Source: Drosophila miranda (lineage: Eukaryota > Arthropoda > Insecta > Diptera > Drosophilidae). Taken from it: a stretch of 64,000 nt of DNA. Where the stretch lies: positions 14,570,001 through 14,634,000 of the forward strand of contig NC_046674.1 of NCBI RefSeq assembly GCF_003369915.1. Direction: 5' to 3'. How positions within the stretch are numbered: position 1 is the first letter of the stretch; each line of letters starts with the position of its first letter. A program made the translations under genes and the position numbers. A model generated the notes under the pieces. The model made no database searches and was not told where the DNA came from. It saw only the letters and a program-made list of their open reading frames with translations. Shown one piece after another: positions 43,001 to 54,738 of this stretch.

Positions 43001-46000
43001 AGGTCAATCGGCACGAGTGCACTTGAGAAGGGCACACACATCGCGTTCGGGGAATGCAAACTGTGCAGCTTTGTATCTGTATCTGTATCTGTGTCTTTGA
43101 GTGGAAGATAAAGATAAATCAGCCGGCTAGTAGATCATAAAAGCAAACACTCAAACTCGGGCAAGTTGAATCGTTAAACAGCGACGACCTTCGGGGACGA
43201 GTATTCGAGTATTCGAGTATTCGAGTTTTCAACTATCTGAATAACTGACTTTTTCAGACTCGTGTCGACTCGACTCTGCTCGATTCATTCCCACGCCTTG
43301 ATGCCACATTTGCGGCTAATAAATTGCTGGGGCAAATACCTCTCTCTGGGCTGGGCGTCATATCCCCAGCACAAGCGGATTGAACTGTTCCAGAGCTAGA
43401 GAGGTACATCTATTGTTTGCACTTTGTTATTTTTGACATTTTGCTGCTAATTGTTTTCTGGCGGCCACTGACCAATCACACTCGGCCCCAGTGAGTGCTC
43501 GACCGGAAATGATTGACCACCAAAGAATTTCTCAGTTATCACAAGAACACAATCCAACCATCAATTACGAGTATGCGAGTATCTAACGAGTGTTTAAAGA
43601 TTGGCTTTTCGAAAGCTGCCTCTTTGTTCCGAGACACAGACAATGAAAACACTTTGTCGCCAGAGACCACTTTGGTTTTGTTTTTCGGCTATGGCTTTGC
43701 GTGCTAAGAGCTCGACATTGTCTTCTACTTCCACGGCGGGTGGTGTTTACTGTGGGGCCAAGCCCAGGACCAATGTGGCTCATTGTCACGGCGCTTTATG
43801 GTGTCAGCACTCGCTCTACGATGATGTCACATCACACATGACAAACGGTTCACGTCATCCCAGATGCACCTTTCAACTCTCCCACTCCCAGTCCCAGTCC
43901 CAGACCCATTGCCAGTCCGCATCTCGAACTCGCATTGTATGCAAATCTTTTCTCATCTGTAAAGTTGTTAATTAATTGTCGCTTAGCTGTTTATTATTTT
44001 TGCATTTTCCGATTACTGATGATCGAATGATTCATTGTCCAGTATAGATTTATGATTCCGCGGCTTAAGTATTTCCCCCAAAGGAATTATAAATTCTATG
44101 GGGGTTCCCATTGGCTATGGGGGAGGTAGTGGAATGATTAATTACATTGCAAATCTTGAATTTTGATTTATGTTGAATGATTCTTCATTTAATCTTTAAT
44201 TGAATGTGTATGGGATGGTTTGACTTCTAAAAAGAGTCTGAAAACACCATTGGAAGGAACTCAACTGGATGCCATTTAGTTGATAGTTTGATAATAAACT
44301 CTCAATTTTATCTAGTCTGGTATCCATAAAAGATGGCTGTCTAAAGCACCACCGAATGTAAATTGAATGAAGCATAAACCGGTACAGAATCTGGTTAGGG
44401 ATCACGTCTTACATATTGTTACGTTGCAATTCGACTATGCGATAAGCTAATGGGGGTTTAATACACCCGGAATCCAGTTGGAAATGAAATCCAGTTCATA
44501 ATTGGCGCACAACTGGTCCAAACATGACTCTGCACTTGGTAAAAATACCGCCAAGTGGGAAATCTTTTGCGGAACTCGATTTTTACTACTTCCAAATTGC
44601 AGATCGAAATGCATAACATGGATGATCCAAATGGGATTCTGAACGTTGAGAGAGAATACGGAAAGTACAGTGTCCCCAGTAGTACATCTATCGGGGGTTT
44701 GGTCAGTTGGAATCTTAATTATTGTTGGATTGTATTGGTATTCATTAGCCCACAGCTCGCTTTCATTTACACTCACCGCCAGAGTCGTAGATACTTGTTG
44801 ATAGTCGTAGATGATAGATTGCTAAATGTTCAATTAGCATTACGAGTGCGACTGTGTTTTTTTTTTGTTTGAGCAACAACCGCGTGGCTGAGTTACACGG
44901 AACTAACGATGTCTCTGGCTCTGGCTCTGACCACAACACAACATTGTCTCAAATCAACTTATACAACAGACTTTTACTACCCGCGGCACAGCGTGGCAAG
45001 CCATTACCAGAGATTTGCCTGGGTCCCGGTGTAGCATAGCCCAAGACATAATGAAATTGAAATGTTTGGGGGGGAATGCTGGCCTGGCCTGGCTCATAAA
45101 TTACATTTAATTATCTGTGCGATAAGTAAGCACAAGATTGTATTGTATTGCACCCGAACTAACGACTATATCGATCTCTTCCATTCCATTGCAGAACATA
45201 CTCGACAGATTCAATCCGGGTGCCAGGCAGCTGATCGCGGCGGGCAAGAGCTACCTCAAGGCGTTGCATGGTAAGTAATACTCTCGCATCGCATCATAAT
45301 TGACCACACCAGCGACCGGGGGACAGAGGACCGATGGGGAGCGGGGGAGGGGGGGACAGATGGGGAGGCCCATTGTCTGCACTATACAGTTAACTAATTT
45401 GCAATGCATTCCGTGCCATTTCATGCAACAGGTGCCGCAACCGCCTCGCGTCTATTCAATGAAGCATTGGCCAAGATTGCAATGAACGCCCAGCAGAGCG
45501 GAACGGGCGATATTGGTAAGACTCCACTCCACGCCAGCAAACCGAAATCCCCCAATGGGTACAGCGAGTGATGTATGCGTTCTGTTCTCCCCTTTAGGTT
45601 CGGCTTTGATGAGCGTTGTGAACGTCAACAAGGACATACAGGAGCAGCAGATGAATATTGTGAGTACTAATCGATTGGACTGGAGGAGAGCTTGGGCCCT
45701 GCAACACTCACCCGAAAATACTTACAGCTGAAAGCCTTCTATGTGGATCTATTGGTGCCATTGGAGACAAACCTGGAGAAGGACACAAAGGTGGTGCAGC
45801 ACGAGCAGAAGAAGTTCATGCAGCAGCACAAGGTGCGCATGGACAGCTACCAGAAGGCCGTCTCCACCATGAAGAAGCAGCGCAAGAAGAAGGCCACGCC
45901 CGAGAACACCGAGAAGGAGCTGAGGGTGAGTGGTCCGAGCGAAAGATCGAAAAGATCGGGCTAATCAAATGGATTTCCCCACAGAGCCTGCAGGTGCTCG

Positions 46001-49000
46001 AGGACCAAAAGAAGAAGCTGGATGTGTTCTGCGATCAAAGCTACAAGAATGTAAGTTCATTGGCTCTGGCCGAATCGTTGCATTGTGCACTGTGTGCTTG
46101 TGCATGTGCGTGTGCGTGTGGTTCCTCCTCCTCACGATTGATTCCCTTTCGTTGCTTGCGTTGCCACTTCCGTTCAGGCCATGACACAGGAGCGACGTCG
46201 CTATGGGTTCGTCTTGGAGCGCCAGTGCTCGATCGCCAAGCACTGGATGGCCTATCACACCACCGGGAAGACGGTAATTGATAATAATTTCGAAAATTGG
46301 CAAGAAATTGCCGCTTCTCGTGAGATCATTCCGCCGTCCGCGTACGAGAGCGGCTACAGCAGCAGCAGCAACAACAACAACAACACGAACATGAGACGCC
46401 TGGTGAGTAATGCCCCATGCCCCATGCTCGATGCCCCAACCGATTGGGCGCTAACAACTCTGTTAACCATTCAACCCAGGAGCGCATCAAAGACGGAGAC
46501 GACGACCAGGTCCACACCCAGCTGAAAAAGTCGCGGAGCATCGACGCCCCCTACGGGGATATGCGCACCCTGCACGAGCGTGAGAACATCGGCGGAGTGG
46601 GGTCATCGCACTATGCCCAGAACTCGCTGCCACGCGCCAAGTCCGACTTCAATCTGGCCCTCGTGGGCACTGGCCTAGGCTCGGGTAAGTGGATAATGCT
46701 AGCTGCTAGCTGCTGGACCAGTACAAGATCCTCTCCTCCCTTCGGTGCGCAGGCAACAAACACAAGATCATCGAGGAACACTTGGCGCCACATAGCGACG
46801 ATCAGCGCGGGGACCAGCGTCCGCTGGTCAAGGCCCTCTACGCCTACATGCCCTCCGGGGAGAACCAGCTGTCCTTCGAGGAGGGCGACCGCATCGCATT
46901 GGTGGGCGGCAAGGCCAAGGGCTGGCAGTTCGGCGAGAACCTCCGCACCCAGCACTTTGGCTGGTTCCCGGTGGCCTACACAAACGCGGTTGATACCGGC
47001 GAGGTGGTGCCCTCCACCGGCAGGCGGTACGAGAACATGCACATGAGCTACGAGCGCAACGGAGCAGGGATCGGAATGGGGGCCGGAGCCGGTGGAGGTG
47101 TAGGTGGCGGTCCCGGTGCCGGTGCCGGTGGTAGTACCGGTGGAGGTGCCCTGCGCAGTTATCACGACCAGAAGCAGCAGCAGTACATGTCGGATGCCCA
47201 GCTGGAGCTGATGGACAACGATGCCACGTACAGGAGGAGACGCAACCACAGTGCCGAGGAGTCCTCGCCCACGCGCATGTTCGGCGACACTCTCAAGCAG
47301 CAGAAGAAGTACCGCGCCGGCTCCGGGGCGAATCCACGCCCGGGCCCACCGCCCACACTGCCGGCACCCGTGCCCACCGGGCAGCAGAGCCAGTCCTCGA
47401 GGATGCTGAACAGCTCGCAGAGCTTCTGCGCCACCAATGGAGTTCCGGCCGCAGTCGAGAGACGCAAGCAGAAGCTCCTGAACGGAGCCCAGGTACGGAT
47501 GGGGATGGGGATACCTGTGATCCAAGATTCTAGTTAATATTCTCCCCCTCTGCCCACAGAGCTCCATGAGCCATCCATCGGGCAAGTCTGGAGTGGCGGC
47601 AAAGACCTCGCTCCACAGCAGCAACGACAGCGGCTTCGCCAATGAGCCGCCCCCGCAGCCGGAGGTGGACTACTCGGATGAGGAGACCGCCACGCAGCGT
47701 GTGCCCATTCGGTAAGTGGAAACGATATAGTTTGGAGAGCAAATGCGGGCAGGAGGGGAGCACTGTACCCTGTGAATTGCTAGATCTTTCCACCTGTTTG
47801 CTCTCCAAAAAGCCCCGCAGCATTCCGGCATTCTTCTTGGTTGTCACTAATCCGTAACCATTCTTCGATTCCATCCCATATGCATATAAACGTACTATGC
47901 CATGCCTGAGTTTTTGCGCTAGATTTGATCGATTTAATTTATTTTTCGTTTGCTTCTTTACCTCTCTTGTTTTGATTTCATGTATCGCCATCCTTATCCT
48001 TTCTTGTCATCCCCTGTGTTAACCCCACGCACCCACACGACCACACGCCCACCCAAACGACACATCCCCACATCCGCGCCACAAACGACGTACGTGCCAA
48101 AGGCGCCGAGCCGATACCAACTCGCACACGCACACGCACACGGTGCCCCGGGACGTGGCCTCGTGGACCCTGAACCGGAACTTCCGCAACAGCGTGGACA
48201 GCCAGATGGACGACAAGAGCATGCACCGGCTGAGCCGCCAGAACGGGGTCGGAGCTGGCAAGATGCGCTACGATCTGATTGCCTCGGATGACGAGATCCT
48301 GCAGGCCTCCAGTGCGGGCCTGAAGCGGACCAAGTCGTTCTGGAAGTTCGGAGGAGGACGCAGTGGCGAGGACATCCTGGCTGGGATGTCGCTGTGGCAG
48401 CACCGGGATCTGGTGGCAGCACCCAATCTCGAGGAGATGCGAGACCGCGAAGAGGCGGAACGCCGCTCGGACGAGGATCGCAACGTCAATGGAAACGGCA
48501 GTGGCAGTGGCAATGGCAATGGTAATGGGAATGGAACGCTGACCAAGTCGCACAACTCCAGCTCGTCGCAGGAGAAGCGGGGACGCAAGGACAGCCTCAC
48601 CAGCACGGAGGCCTACGGGGATGAGGATGAGAACATCTATGGCGTGAGTCAGCCCCCTCAGCAGCACCACCAACAACAACAACAACAGCAACAGCAGCAG
48701 CAGCTGCAGCAGAGGAGCAGCTACACCCCCAAGTCGCGCATGAAGATCATGAAGACCATTGAGATTGACATCGAGGAGCCCACGGAGAGCGAGCGGCTGA
48801 GCACAATGCGCCGTGGCCAGTCCCAGTCCCAGATGCAGCAACATCAGCAGGCACAACCACACCGTAAGTTGGACAAGCAGGGCTCTGGGTCCTCCTCGAC
48901 GCCGCAGCACAAGACGCAGACCCTGAGCCGGTCCAAGCCCTCCCAGCAACAGCAGTTCCCCCTCTCCACCGACGAGGGCGAGAGCGATGAACACGGAACG

Positions 49001-49639
49001 CTCAAGTTGAGCGACGTGAACAACTTCTTCGACGACATGCAGCACGACGGAGGTCCCAGCAAGGGTGGACACGGACATGGACACGGCCACGGACTGGTCA
49101 TGAAGACGGTAAAGCGCCAGGACATCCTCAAGCAGTACTACACCAGCGAGGACGACGAGTCTGACGCTGAGCTGAAGTCAACCAGCTCCGATCCTTACGA
49201 CTGCATCGTCATCAACGATCATCTGGTGCGCAAGGACGACAAGCTGCGCCGCCAGCACCATCAGCAGCAGCAGCAGATGGAGTTCCACACCTTCCGCTCC
49301 TCCACCTCCACCACAGCGACCAACACGCTGAAGAAGTCCTCCTCCAAGGAGCAGGACAGCACCTTGACCCGCAACTCCGCAGCAAATGCAAGTGCACCCA
49401 CGGCCACCATCCTGCCGCGCACACGACTCCTCAAGTCCTCCTCCGCCAGCCACAGCAACAACAACAACAACAACAACAGCAGCAGCAGCAACAACCACAG
49501 CCACAACAACAGTGCCACGCTGGAGAGGAGCTCAAAGGCCCTGACGGGCAACAAGAGCTACGGCCCGTGGTACGACTTCTGGGACCAGGAGCAGCACGGC
49601 ATCACCGGACAGAAGTCGGCGAGTGCCAAGCTAAAGTGA
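37030..49639 (+). CDS. IRSp53: IRSp53/BAIAP2 orthologue (I-BAR + SH3)
   Basis: Coding exons: 37030-37074, 45195-45270, 45432-45515, 45598-45659, 45728-45925, 45985-46050, 46178-46402, 46480-46684, 46753-47492, 47560-47711 and 48103-49639; 3390 nt, 1129 residues. The N-terminal 240 or so residues are an IMD/I-BAR domain (NILDRFNPGARQLIAAGKSY, ALMSVVNVNKDIQEQQ, SLQVLEDQKKKLDVF, ERQCSIAKHWMAYHTTGK), a helical dimer that bends membranes outward. An SH3 domain follows at about residues 345-400 (VKALYAYMPSGENQLSFEEG, GWFPVAYT). A glycine-rich stretch and a long disordered tail with Gln, Asn, Ser and His runs come next. The family links Rac/Cdc42 and phosphoinositides to actin in protrusions. The 45-nt first exon is followed by an 8.1-kb intron. 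The acceptor of the last exon (48101-48102) is weak, lacking a T-rich tract, but it is the only AG that keeps the phase. Confidence 0.92.
37128..37148 (+). repeat. GA repeat near the start of IRSp53 intron 1
   Basis: AGAGAGAGAGAGAGAGA within 75 bases of the first coding exon. A further GA-rich stretch follows at about 37175-37190. It is a possible GAGA-factor target for an intronic promoter or enhancer; inferred. Confidence 0.85.
42058..42076 (+). repeat. GA repeat in IRSp53 intron 1
   Basis: A short uninterrupted AG repeat. Confidence 0.85.
43197..43226 (+). repeat. tandem GAGTATTC octamer
   Basis: About four units of CGAGTATT in tandem, ending in CGAGTTTT. Confidence 0.85.
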
Positions 49640-50916
49640 GACTGGTCGCCAGGAGCAGTATCAGGATCGGGACTGGACTGGACCAGAGCCATGCCAAGAG
49701 AATGAAGTTTCGCCGTTTTCTTACCGGATAAGAAAATGCGCAGAGAGCGTGAAAGATGGCCAGGAATACGAGATTACCGCTGAGGAATGAATGAAAGAGC
49801 CCATATCTCCAGTTGTTCTCCTATTCCTGCATCATTCTGTTTAAATTTGAAGATAATTCTTAGATATATTTTAATGCCAGACAATCTTTCACTGGCAAGG
49901 CAATTTTTGTTTTTTTTTTATTATGTACATACATAATTAATATTATACATATTTTAGTTGTAAACTGTATCTAAAGAACCAGTCCATAAGGAGGAAGCTT
50001 CATGGGTAACATGGGCACCGTACCGTACCGCCTCCTCATTGCAAACTTTCTTCGCTTTCTGTGCAGCAAAAGGCCCCACAGCGTGGGGCTGCATTCATTC
50101 TCGGTCGCCTGCCACACAATCGCACTCGTCTCCACATCACTGAATTTGTTTTCGTTTAGATCTAAGCCCGTCCAAGCATTATGTTTCACTCTGTTAGTCC
50201 GGGGTCAACTCTATTGCACGAGCCTGTTGTCGTCCCCGCCCCTGTACATGTAATCAAAGTAATGCGAATGTCATTTGCCTTTCTAGCAGGCGCGGTGTGT
50301 ACCGCAACTTTTCAATAGATTACTGAAAGCCAGACACAAAGTCCTGTAACGGGTGTGCGACCCATCCCCAGCTAGCCCCATCCCACACGTATTAGCTTGC
50401 ACCTCTATCCACCCGACCCGTAAGTAGAGGCGCGCTTGAAGGGTGCACGCTGGCACACTCTCTACTGGACAAGTGCCCTCCTCTTTTGCAGAGCCTCCCA
50501 GTTTGCCACAGTCAAGCTGCGACACACCAAGACCAACGATCGCTCCGCACCAATGATATATCGGAGTGTGAACAAGTAGCAACGACAGCGGAAGGTGGAG
50601 TTTCTGTTGTGACCAGCCAGACAGCCAGCCAGCCAGTCGCCCAGTCGCCCAGTCGCCACCTGAGAGCTCCAGCCACACACACCACACACACACAAAAGCG
50701 AATAAACCTACGAGCATAATATACAAATCTTACATATTATATTATTGTCGCATCTTAAATTAATATTTACTTAAATTAGATGGTTCTCTGTTCAGTTGCT
50801 GCTGGGCCTGGAGTTTTTTTTGGTAGTCATTAAGTTGTACTGTTTGTTAACATTATGTTTGTATGTACTTGTATGTTAAAGTTCGACATGTCTATTCAAT
50901 TATTACGCCGAATAAA
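49640..50916 (+). other. IRSp53 3' untranslated region
   Basis: Non-coding sequence after the IRSp53 stop, with a poly(A) signal AATAAA at 50911-50916. A segment near 50630-50660 has CAGCCAGCC/CAGTCGCC short repeats. No gene is seen. Confidence 0.5.
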
Positions 50917-50941
50917 CAAAGTAAAGTAAACACCTAGATCT

Positions 50942-51290
50942 TTAAATTTGGCAAAATTTGCTAACTTGACGGTCTACGCCCAAGTCTTGCAGGGTCTTTC
51001 GGTTGAGGGGGTCTCGAGTCTCCTGCAGCACTTTGAATACCTGGTAAATTAAATCCTCGGACATCACGTTCCCCACTTGGAGTACAGCCAGATTTGGACA
51101 TGCTTGGAATACGACTAACAGCTGTGAAGATAGTAATACTTAGCCGTGCAAGGTTTTTCAACTCCTTCAAGTGGTATATGTAGCTGGGCTTGAAGTAATA
51201 CAGGTCCAGATCCTGCCGACTGACTATTTGAGCGATTTCATCGACTTCATCATATCCGTATCGTATCGTATCTGCGATACCGATTACCAA
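50942..51290 (-). pseudogene. protein-coding remnant, LRR-like, with a frame break
   Basis: On the reverse strand two protein-like segments lie in different frames. The first (VDEIAQIVSRQDLDLYYF, then YIYHLKELKNLARLSI) has no ATG and is preceded by a stop. The second (LLVVFQACPNLAVLQVGNVM, then LIYQVFKVLQETRDPLNRKT) ends at a stop at 50944-50942. The shift lies near 51120-51140, where no intron of usable size fits, so a one-base indel is the simplest explanation. The LKNLARL and CPNLAVLQV spacing recalls the end of an F-box or leucine-rich-repeat protein; that is an impression, not proof. It may be a decayed gene, or an exon pair joined in a way I cannot see. Confidence 0.4.
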
Positions 51291-51299
51291 ATAGGCTCA

Positions 51300-51802
51300 C
51301 CATCGGTACCTCCTCCGCGCGTGATTCCGCCGTAGCTCCTCGACCTCTCGGGAGTTCCAAGGGGTGTGCTCCTGGCTCCGTAATACCGCTGCTGTGTCAC
51401 TGAGTCGACAATGTGGCGTCCCGTCCGCTGCAACAGGGACCAGTGATCGGCGGCGGAATTGTTGGTTCACGCCGACAGCAGCCCCCCATTCATACGCCGC
51501 CGAATCAAACGCTGGGCTTTAGCTTCGAGATGCGTAAGTGAATCAGTTTATAATTGTGGATACATTTTAAAATCTATCTTCCATCACAGATGACCAATGA
51601 ACCATACGCTTTGCCACAAACCGAGTCGTGTCTAATTTCCCCCGCCGTACGGAGTCCTATCAAAGTATCTCAGCCACACAGAATCGTTGTGTGTATCTTT
51701 GCAAGATTCGAACCCAACAAGCCATCGTTATCCTTCGACCTGGCCATCGACAACAAGGACTTTGACTACGGCAATCAAGGGAGGAGCTACGCGGGCTACT
51801 AG
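51300..51802. other. protein-like exon fragments, strand uncertain
   Basis: On the plus strand a frame (LQQGPVIGGGIVGSRRQQPP, then HTPPNQTLGFSFEM) reaches a consensus donor (GTAAGTG at 51533) and, after the acceptor at 51590, would end three codons later. The second exon has its own longer frame (MTNEPYALPQTESCLISPAV to a stop at 51802). On the minus strand of the first part another frame (AADHWSLLQRTGRHIVDSVT, then QRYYGARSTPLGTPERSRSY) runs to a donor-like GTGAGC at 51299. Both look unlike random sequence and cannot both be real in full. This may be a degraded gene next to the LRR-like remnant. Confidence 0.3.
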
Positions 51803-51939
51803 ACTCTAGATAGATCTCGTTTTTGTTAGGTTTAAGGATATACGCGTACCTATATTTAGATAGTAGATACAAATCTTTTCCACTTGTTTCTTTATTTTTA
51901 CTAAGCTAAGTTTTTCTGAATAAAACTATTAAATAATAA

Positions 51940-52228
51940 TCCTTTATCCTGGAAACTATCCTGATTATCCCGATCGGTTCACAAATGGCGGAGAAAACTA
52001 AATAGTTTTGATTGCGGAAAATGTCCTTGATCCTTGATAAGGACTCCATCAAATCAGGGACATCTTTTCGATCACAGGAAACAGGATATATATTTCTTGG
52101 GAAAATATCCTTGCTCCTTGATAAGGACTGCATTAGATCAAGGATGCTATAAGGGAGAAAATAAGATATATATGTCTGGGGAAAATATCCTTGATCCTGG
52201 GTCCTTGATGTGGACTCCATCAGATCGG
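51940..52228 (+). repeat. imperfect tandem repeat of about 80-85 bases, three copies
   Basis: A segment with GGAAAATATCCTTG, a near-copy of CCTTGATAAGGACTCCATCA, and GGATATATAT recurs three times at roughly 80-85-base spacing, each copy diverged. It directly precedes the next array. Confidence 0.7.
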
Positions 52229-53415
52229 GATAATAATTATAATTGTAATTCTTGATTTTTATTGAATAACTATTATTATAATTGTTATTCTTGATTTTTA
52301 TTGAATAACTATTATTATAATTGTTATTCTTGATTTTTATCGAATAACTATTATTATAATTGTTATTCTTGATTTTTATTGAATAACTATTATTATAATT
52401 GTTATTTGACTTTTATTGAATAACTATTATTATAATTGTTATTCTTGATTTTTATCGAATAACTATTATTATAATTGTTATTTGATTTTTATTGAATAAC
52501 TATTATTATAATTGTTATTCTTGATTTTTATCGAATAACTATTATTATAATTGTTATTTGATTTTTATCGAATAACTATTATTATAATTGTTATTCTTGA
52601 TTTTTATCGAATAACTATTATTATAATTGTTATTTGATTTTTATCGAATAACTATTATTATAATTGTTATTTGATTTTAATTGAATAACTATTATTATAA
52701 TTGTTATTCTTGATTTTTATTGAATAACTATTATTATAATTGTTATTTGACTTTTATTGAATAACTATTATTATAATTGTTATTCTTGATTTTTATCGAA
52801 TAACTATTATTATAATTGTTATTTGATTTTTATTGAATAACTATTATTATAATTGTTATTCTTGATTTTTATCGAATAACTATTATTATAATTGTTATTT
52901 GATTTTTATCGAATAACTATTATTATAATTGTTATTCTTGATTTTTATCGAATAACTATTATTATAATTGTTATTTGATTTTTATTGAATAACTATTATT
53001 ATAATTGTTATTCTTGATTTTTATCGAATAACTATTATTATAATTGTTATTCTTGATTTTTATCGAATAACTATTATTATAATTGTTATTTGATTTTTAT
53101 TGAATAACTATTATTATAATTGTTATTTGATTTTTATCGAATAACTATTATTATAATTGTTATTTGATTTTAATTGAATAACTATTATTATAATTGTTAT
53201 TCTTGATTTTTATTGAATAACTATTATTATAATTGTTATTCTTGATTTTTATTGAATAACTATTATTATAATTGTTATTCTTGATTTTTATTGAATAACT
53301 ATTATTATAATTGTTATTCTTGATTTTTATCGAATAACTATTATTATAATTGTTATTCTTGATTTTTATCGTATAATTATTATTATAATTGTTATTCTTA
53401 TTGAATAATTATTAT
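52229..53415 (+). repeat. AT-rich satellite of alternating 37- and 39-base units
   Basis: About 30 tandem units built on GAATAACTATTATTATAATT. Two length classes differ by a CT dinucleotide (TTATTCTTGA versus TTATTTGA), with further variants (TATTG, TATCG, GACTTTTATTG, GATTTTAATTG). The order of variants is not random: a block beginning at the rare GAC variant near 52408 recurs from 52749, a period of 341 bases. This shows higher-order repeat structure. Units at both ends are more divergent. Confidence 0.95.
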
Positions 53416-53683
53416 CCCATCTCGGAATTTTTTAAATTTTGGAGCCCCCATACGTATGCACCTTTTGTTTGCATTTTCTAAAGTTGCTTGCTGCTGATTC
53501 TGTTCGTCTGGTATCTCATCCAGATTTTGGCCATTTGACGCGAGTTTTTGTTTGTTCGGTGGCGCCTTCGTTTTTCGTTTCGTTATTTGTGGGCCGATCC
53601 GGGCATGCGACGGCTTCCTGTGCTCCGAAAATGTCCCTGATTTAATGAAGTACTTTTCAAGGACCAAGGATATCAAGGAGATT
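53416..53683. other. unique spacer between two satellite arrays
   Basis: The spacer has moderate GC content, unlike both neighbours. The minus strand is open through most of it (segments such as NKQKLASNGQNLDEIPDEQN) and continues into the first 319-base copy. No family signature is visible. It could be a transposon or gene fragment. Confidence 0.4.
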
Positions 53684-54738
53684 CGAATGTGCAAATCATT
53701 CGAATATTTGTATTTTCTGTACGCTATATCCCAGCTATACGGCAGGCGATCGGCGCGTGGCATGTCTCTTCGTGATCGGGAGAGTCCTGCCAACCGACTG
53801 CCATCTTAGAAGAGGACATCCATTTTCTCACGATTTTCGCAAAAAATCATGATGGTTACATCATTAAATTTGCAAAAAATCGGCCTCATTTTCGTAGTCG
53901 AGATTTTGGTGCCGAACGACAGTGTGGATCCCCACGATCCTGGGAAAGTGGGTCCTGCACCGATCTGGCGCCATATATCTGACTTATAGCCTTCCGAAGA
54001 TTTGGATGTGCAAATCATTCGAATATTTGTTTTTTCTGTACGCTATATCTCAGCTATACGGCAGCCGATCGGAGCGTGGCGTGTCTCTTCGTGATCGGGA
54101 GAGTCCTGCCAACCGACTGCCACCAGAAAAAGGGACATCCATTTTCTCACGATTTTCGCAAAAAATCATGATGGTTACATCATTAAATTTGCAAAAAATC
54201 GGCCTCATTTTCGTAGTCGAGATTTTGGTGCCGAACGACAGTGTGGATCCCCACGATCCTGGGAAAGTGGGTCCTGCACCGATCTGGCGCCATATATCTG
54301 ACTTATAGCCTTCCGAAGATTTGGATGTGCAAATCATTCGAATATTTGTTTTTTCTGTACGCTATATCTCAGCTATACGGCAGCCGATCGGAGCGTGGCG
54401 TGTCTCTTCGTGATCGGGAGAGTCCTGCCAACCGACTGCCACCAGAAAAAGGGACATCCATTTTCTCACGATTTTCGCAAAAAATCATGATGGTTACATC
54501 ATTAAATTTGCAAAAAATCGGCCTCATTTTCGTAGTCGAGATTTTGGTGCCGAACGACAGTGTGGATCCCCACGATCCTGGGAAAGTGGGTCCTGCACCG
54601 ATCTGGCGCCATATATCTGACTTATAGCCTTCCGAAGATTTGGATGTGCAAATCATTTGAATATTTGTTTTTTTCTGTACGCTATATCTCAGCTATACGG
54701 CAGCTGATCGGAGCGTGGCATGTCTCTTCGTGATCGGG
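53684..54738 (+). repeat. 319-base tandem repeat, three copies plus a partial
   Basis: Copies start near 53684, 54002, 54321 and 54640 (partial), exactly 319 bases apart. Copies 2 and 3 look identical, while copy 1 and the partial copy carry several changes, so the middle pair is a recent duplication or homogenised. The unit leaves open frames of about 95-128 codons on both strands, but 319 is not a multiple of three and the frames have no domain signature, so I do not call them genes. It contains AAAAAATCATGATGGTTACA and GGATCCCCACGATCCTGGGA. Confidence 0.95.

Larger units (their letters stand above)
37075..45194 (+). other. IRSp53 intron 1 (8.1 kb)
   Basis: The interval runs from donor GTAAGC to acceptor CATTGCAG. 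It holds many short tandem repeats and no exon or nested gene that I can support. Long open frames (for example minus strand near 38.3-38.9 kb) are Ala/Lys/Asn-biased and lack splice or family support. Confidence 0.7.

Noticed and set aside
46611-47642. 343-codon open frame on the minus strand
   Set aside because: It lies antisense to IRSp53 exons, whose GC-rich third positions keep the opposite frame open. Composition is Leu/Gly/Ala/His-biased and there is no domain.
47978-49090. 370-codon open frame on the minus strand
   Set aside because: Also antisense to the last IRSp53 exon. CAG/CAC/GGC repeats read as Leu and Val runs on the reverse strand.
52229-53415. CRISPR-like regularly spaced repeats
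   Set aside because: Units are contiguous with no unique spacers, in a eukaryotic genome. It is a satellite array.
54050-54656. Repeated 95- and 128-codon frames within the 319-base repeat
   Set aside because: The frame shifts at each unit because 319 is not a multiple of three. Conservation is explained by copy homogeneity, not selection on protein.
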